This document shows positions 6,001 through 6,635 of a DNA stretch of 6,635 nt, piece after piece. Location of the stretch: positions 1-6,635 of the forward strand of contig JAEXTR010000383.1 of the NCBI GenBank assembly GCA_023406915.1, given 5' to 3'. Below the pieces are notes generated by a model. The model had not been told where the DNA came from and did not search any database. It worked only from the letters and a program-made list of their open reading frames with translations. A program made the translations under genes and the position numbers. Within the stretch, counting starts at the first letter, position 1; every line of letters begins with the position of its first letter. This DNA is from Bacteroidota bacterium. Lineage in GTDB: Bacteria; Bacteroidota; Ignavibacteria; Ignavibacteriales; Ignavibacteriaceae.

Positions 6001-6021
6001 ACCATACAAATGTATGGTATT
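5998..6021. promoter_or_regulatory. Putative LexA operator (inverted repeat over the lexA transcription start)
   Basis: Two fully complementary 11-base arms (AATACCATACA at 5998-6008 and TGTATGGTATT at 6011-6021) flank a central AA. The repeat overlaps the end of the -10 element and the predicted start point, the usual place for a repressor that blocks its own gene. The core CCATACA-AA-TGTATGG differs from the CTGT-N8-ACAG, GAAC-type and CGAAC-N4-GTTCG LexA boxes known from other groups. That LexA binds it is inference from position and symmetry. Confidence 0.72.
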
Positions 6022-6049
6022 TTTTCAAAAGAGTGCGAAAGTAAGAGTT

Positions 6050-6635
6050 ATGTCGAAAGAACTGACAGAAATTCAGCGCAATATCCTTGATTATATTGTT
6101 GAATGCCGCACAGGGCGGGGTATTCCCCCGACTTTGGCAGACATTGCAGCACGGTTCGGGTATAAGAACCGCTCAACGGTGCAGCAGCATATCACAGCCC
6201 TGGAAAGGAAGGGGTATCTGAAAAGGAACCCTGGTTTATCACGCAGTATAGAGGTGACGCTGACTGATAAGATGTTTATCCCCCGTCCTATACTGGGTGA
6301 AGTGGCAGCCGGTAACCCGATCACTATTTATCCTGATGCGATTGATATTGCGGAGCTGCCTTCCATTATCCGTATGCCCGAGGGAACATTCCTTCTGAGG
6401 GTACGGGGGGATAGTTTGAAGGATGCCTACATTTTCAGCGGTGATATTGTGATTGTGAATTCGGAGCTTGCGCCGCTGAATGGTCATATTGTGGTGGCTG
6501 TGCTGGATGATGGTGCCATTGTGAAGAGGTTTTTCAAGCGCCCGGATGCAGTTGAGCTCCACTCAGAGAATCCTGAGTATCAGCCGATCATTGTTTCTGC
6601 CGGGTATGCCGGATTCCGGATTGTAGGGGTTGTGG
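6050..6635 (+). CDS. lexA: LexA repressor (SOS response), last residues cut by window edge
   Basis: LexA represses DNA-damage genes and inactivates itself by RecA-stimulated self-cleavage. The 195 residues visible cover nearly the whole protein (usual length about 200-210). The N-terminal winged helix-turn-helix is at about 5-70 (TLADIAARFGYKNRSTVQQHITALERKGYL). The cleavage site is A87-G88 in GEVAAGNP. The catalytic serine is S122 in VRGDSLKD and the lysine K159 in GAIVKRF. The spacings of 35 and 37 residues between these match E. coli LexA (A84, S119, K156). The usual GDSM reads GDSL here. I chose the ATG at 6050 because the protein then begins MSKELTEIQRNIL, as LexA proteins do. An in-frame ATG at 6014 lies inside the operator, almost at the transcription start, with no room for a ribosome site. 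The site upstream of 6050 (AAGTAAGAG) is weak. The promoter and inverted repeat just upstream suggest autoregulation. Confidence 0.96.
   Translation, partial: MSKELTEIQRNILDYIVECRTGRGIPPTLADIAARFGYKNRSTVQQHITALERKGYLKRNPGLSRSIEVTLTDKMFIPRPILGEVAAGNPITIYPDAIDIAELPSIIRMPEGTFLLRVRGDSLKDAYIFSGDIVIVNSELAPLNGHIVVAVLDDGAIVKRFFKRPDAVELHSENPEYQPIIVSAGYAGFRIVGVV

Noticed and set aside
6014..6016. In-frame upstream ATG for lexA
   Set aside because: It lies within the operator, only a few bases after the predicted transcription start, and the added residues do not match LexA N-termini.
5998..6026. The lexA inverted repeat plus T-run as a terminator
   Set aside because: It sits directly on the start point of a consensus promoter and its stem is AT-rich; an operator explains it better.
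6091..6562. Minus-strand open frames opposite lexA
   Set aside because: They are antisense to a lexA frame with all catalytic residues present.

Overview
The window looks like a chromosomal segment of a bacterium of uncertain phylum. It carries a lexA gene behind a textbook sigma70-type promoter (TTGACA, 17 bases, TATAAT), and an ABC-transporter gene pair with good Shine-Dalgarno sequences (AGGAG, AAAGGAG). These traits argue against a typical Bacteroidota member, where such signals are usually weak. I cannot name the phylum from sequence alone.

The layout has two parts with different base composition. The left part (about 1-2900) is AT-rich, roughly one third G+C in lines I counted. It holds the 3' portion of a DUF3732-type ABC ATPase gene (+ strand, cut by the left edge) and, convergent to it, a 363-residue protein of unknown function (- strand). 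The right part (about 3250-6635) is near half G+C. It holds an ABC-2 type exporter operon (permease 3299-4504 and ATPase 4491-5435, both - strand, overlapping by 14 bases) and, divergently, lexA (+ strand, its last few codons cut by the right edge).

Between the two parts lies a tRNA-Asn(GTT) gene on the - strand. Its 3' end faces the AT-rich side, as expected if a genomic island entered at the tRNA. Upstream of the tRNA are two decayed copies of the 5' half of the same tRNA. In both, part of the anticodon arm is replaced by the 16-base palindrome TCCGTCAGCTGACGGA or a one-base variant. The same palindrome recurs at 2671-2698, where it is extended to a perfect 28-base palindrome, and at 5923-5938. 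A good promoter (3085-3113) and a hairpin terminator (2869-2904) frame a transcript that would carry one decayed copy as the leader of the real tRNA.

The DUF3732 ATPase is the most likely sign of a conflict or defence system. Such ATPases are known from three-component ABC (ABC-3C) loci, but its partners and its Walker A half would lie left of the window, so the system cannot be confirmed here. The lexA control region holds a near-perfect inverted repeat over the transcription start. It is unlike the classical LexA boxes and is a good candidate for a lineage-specific SOS operator.
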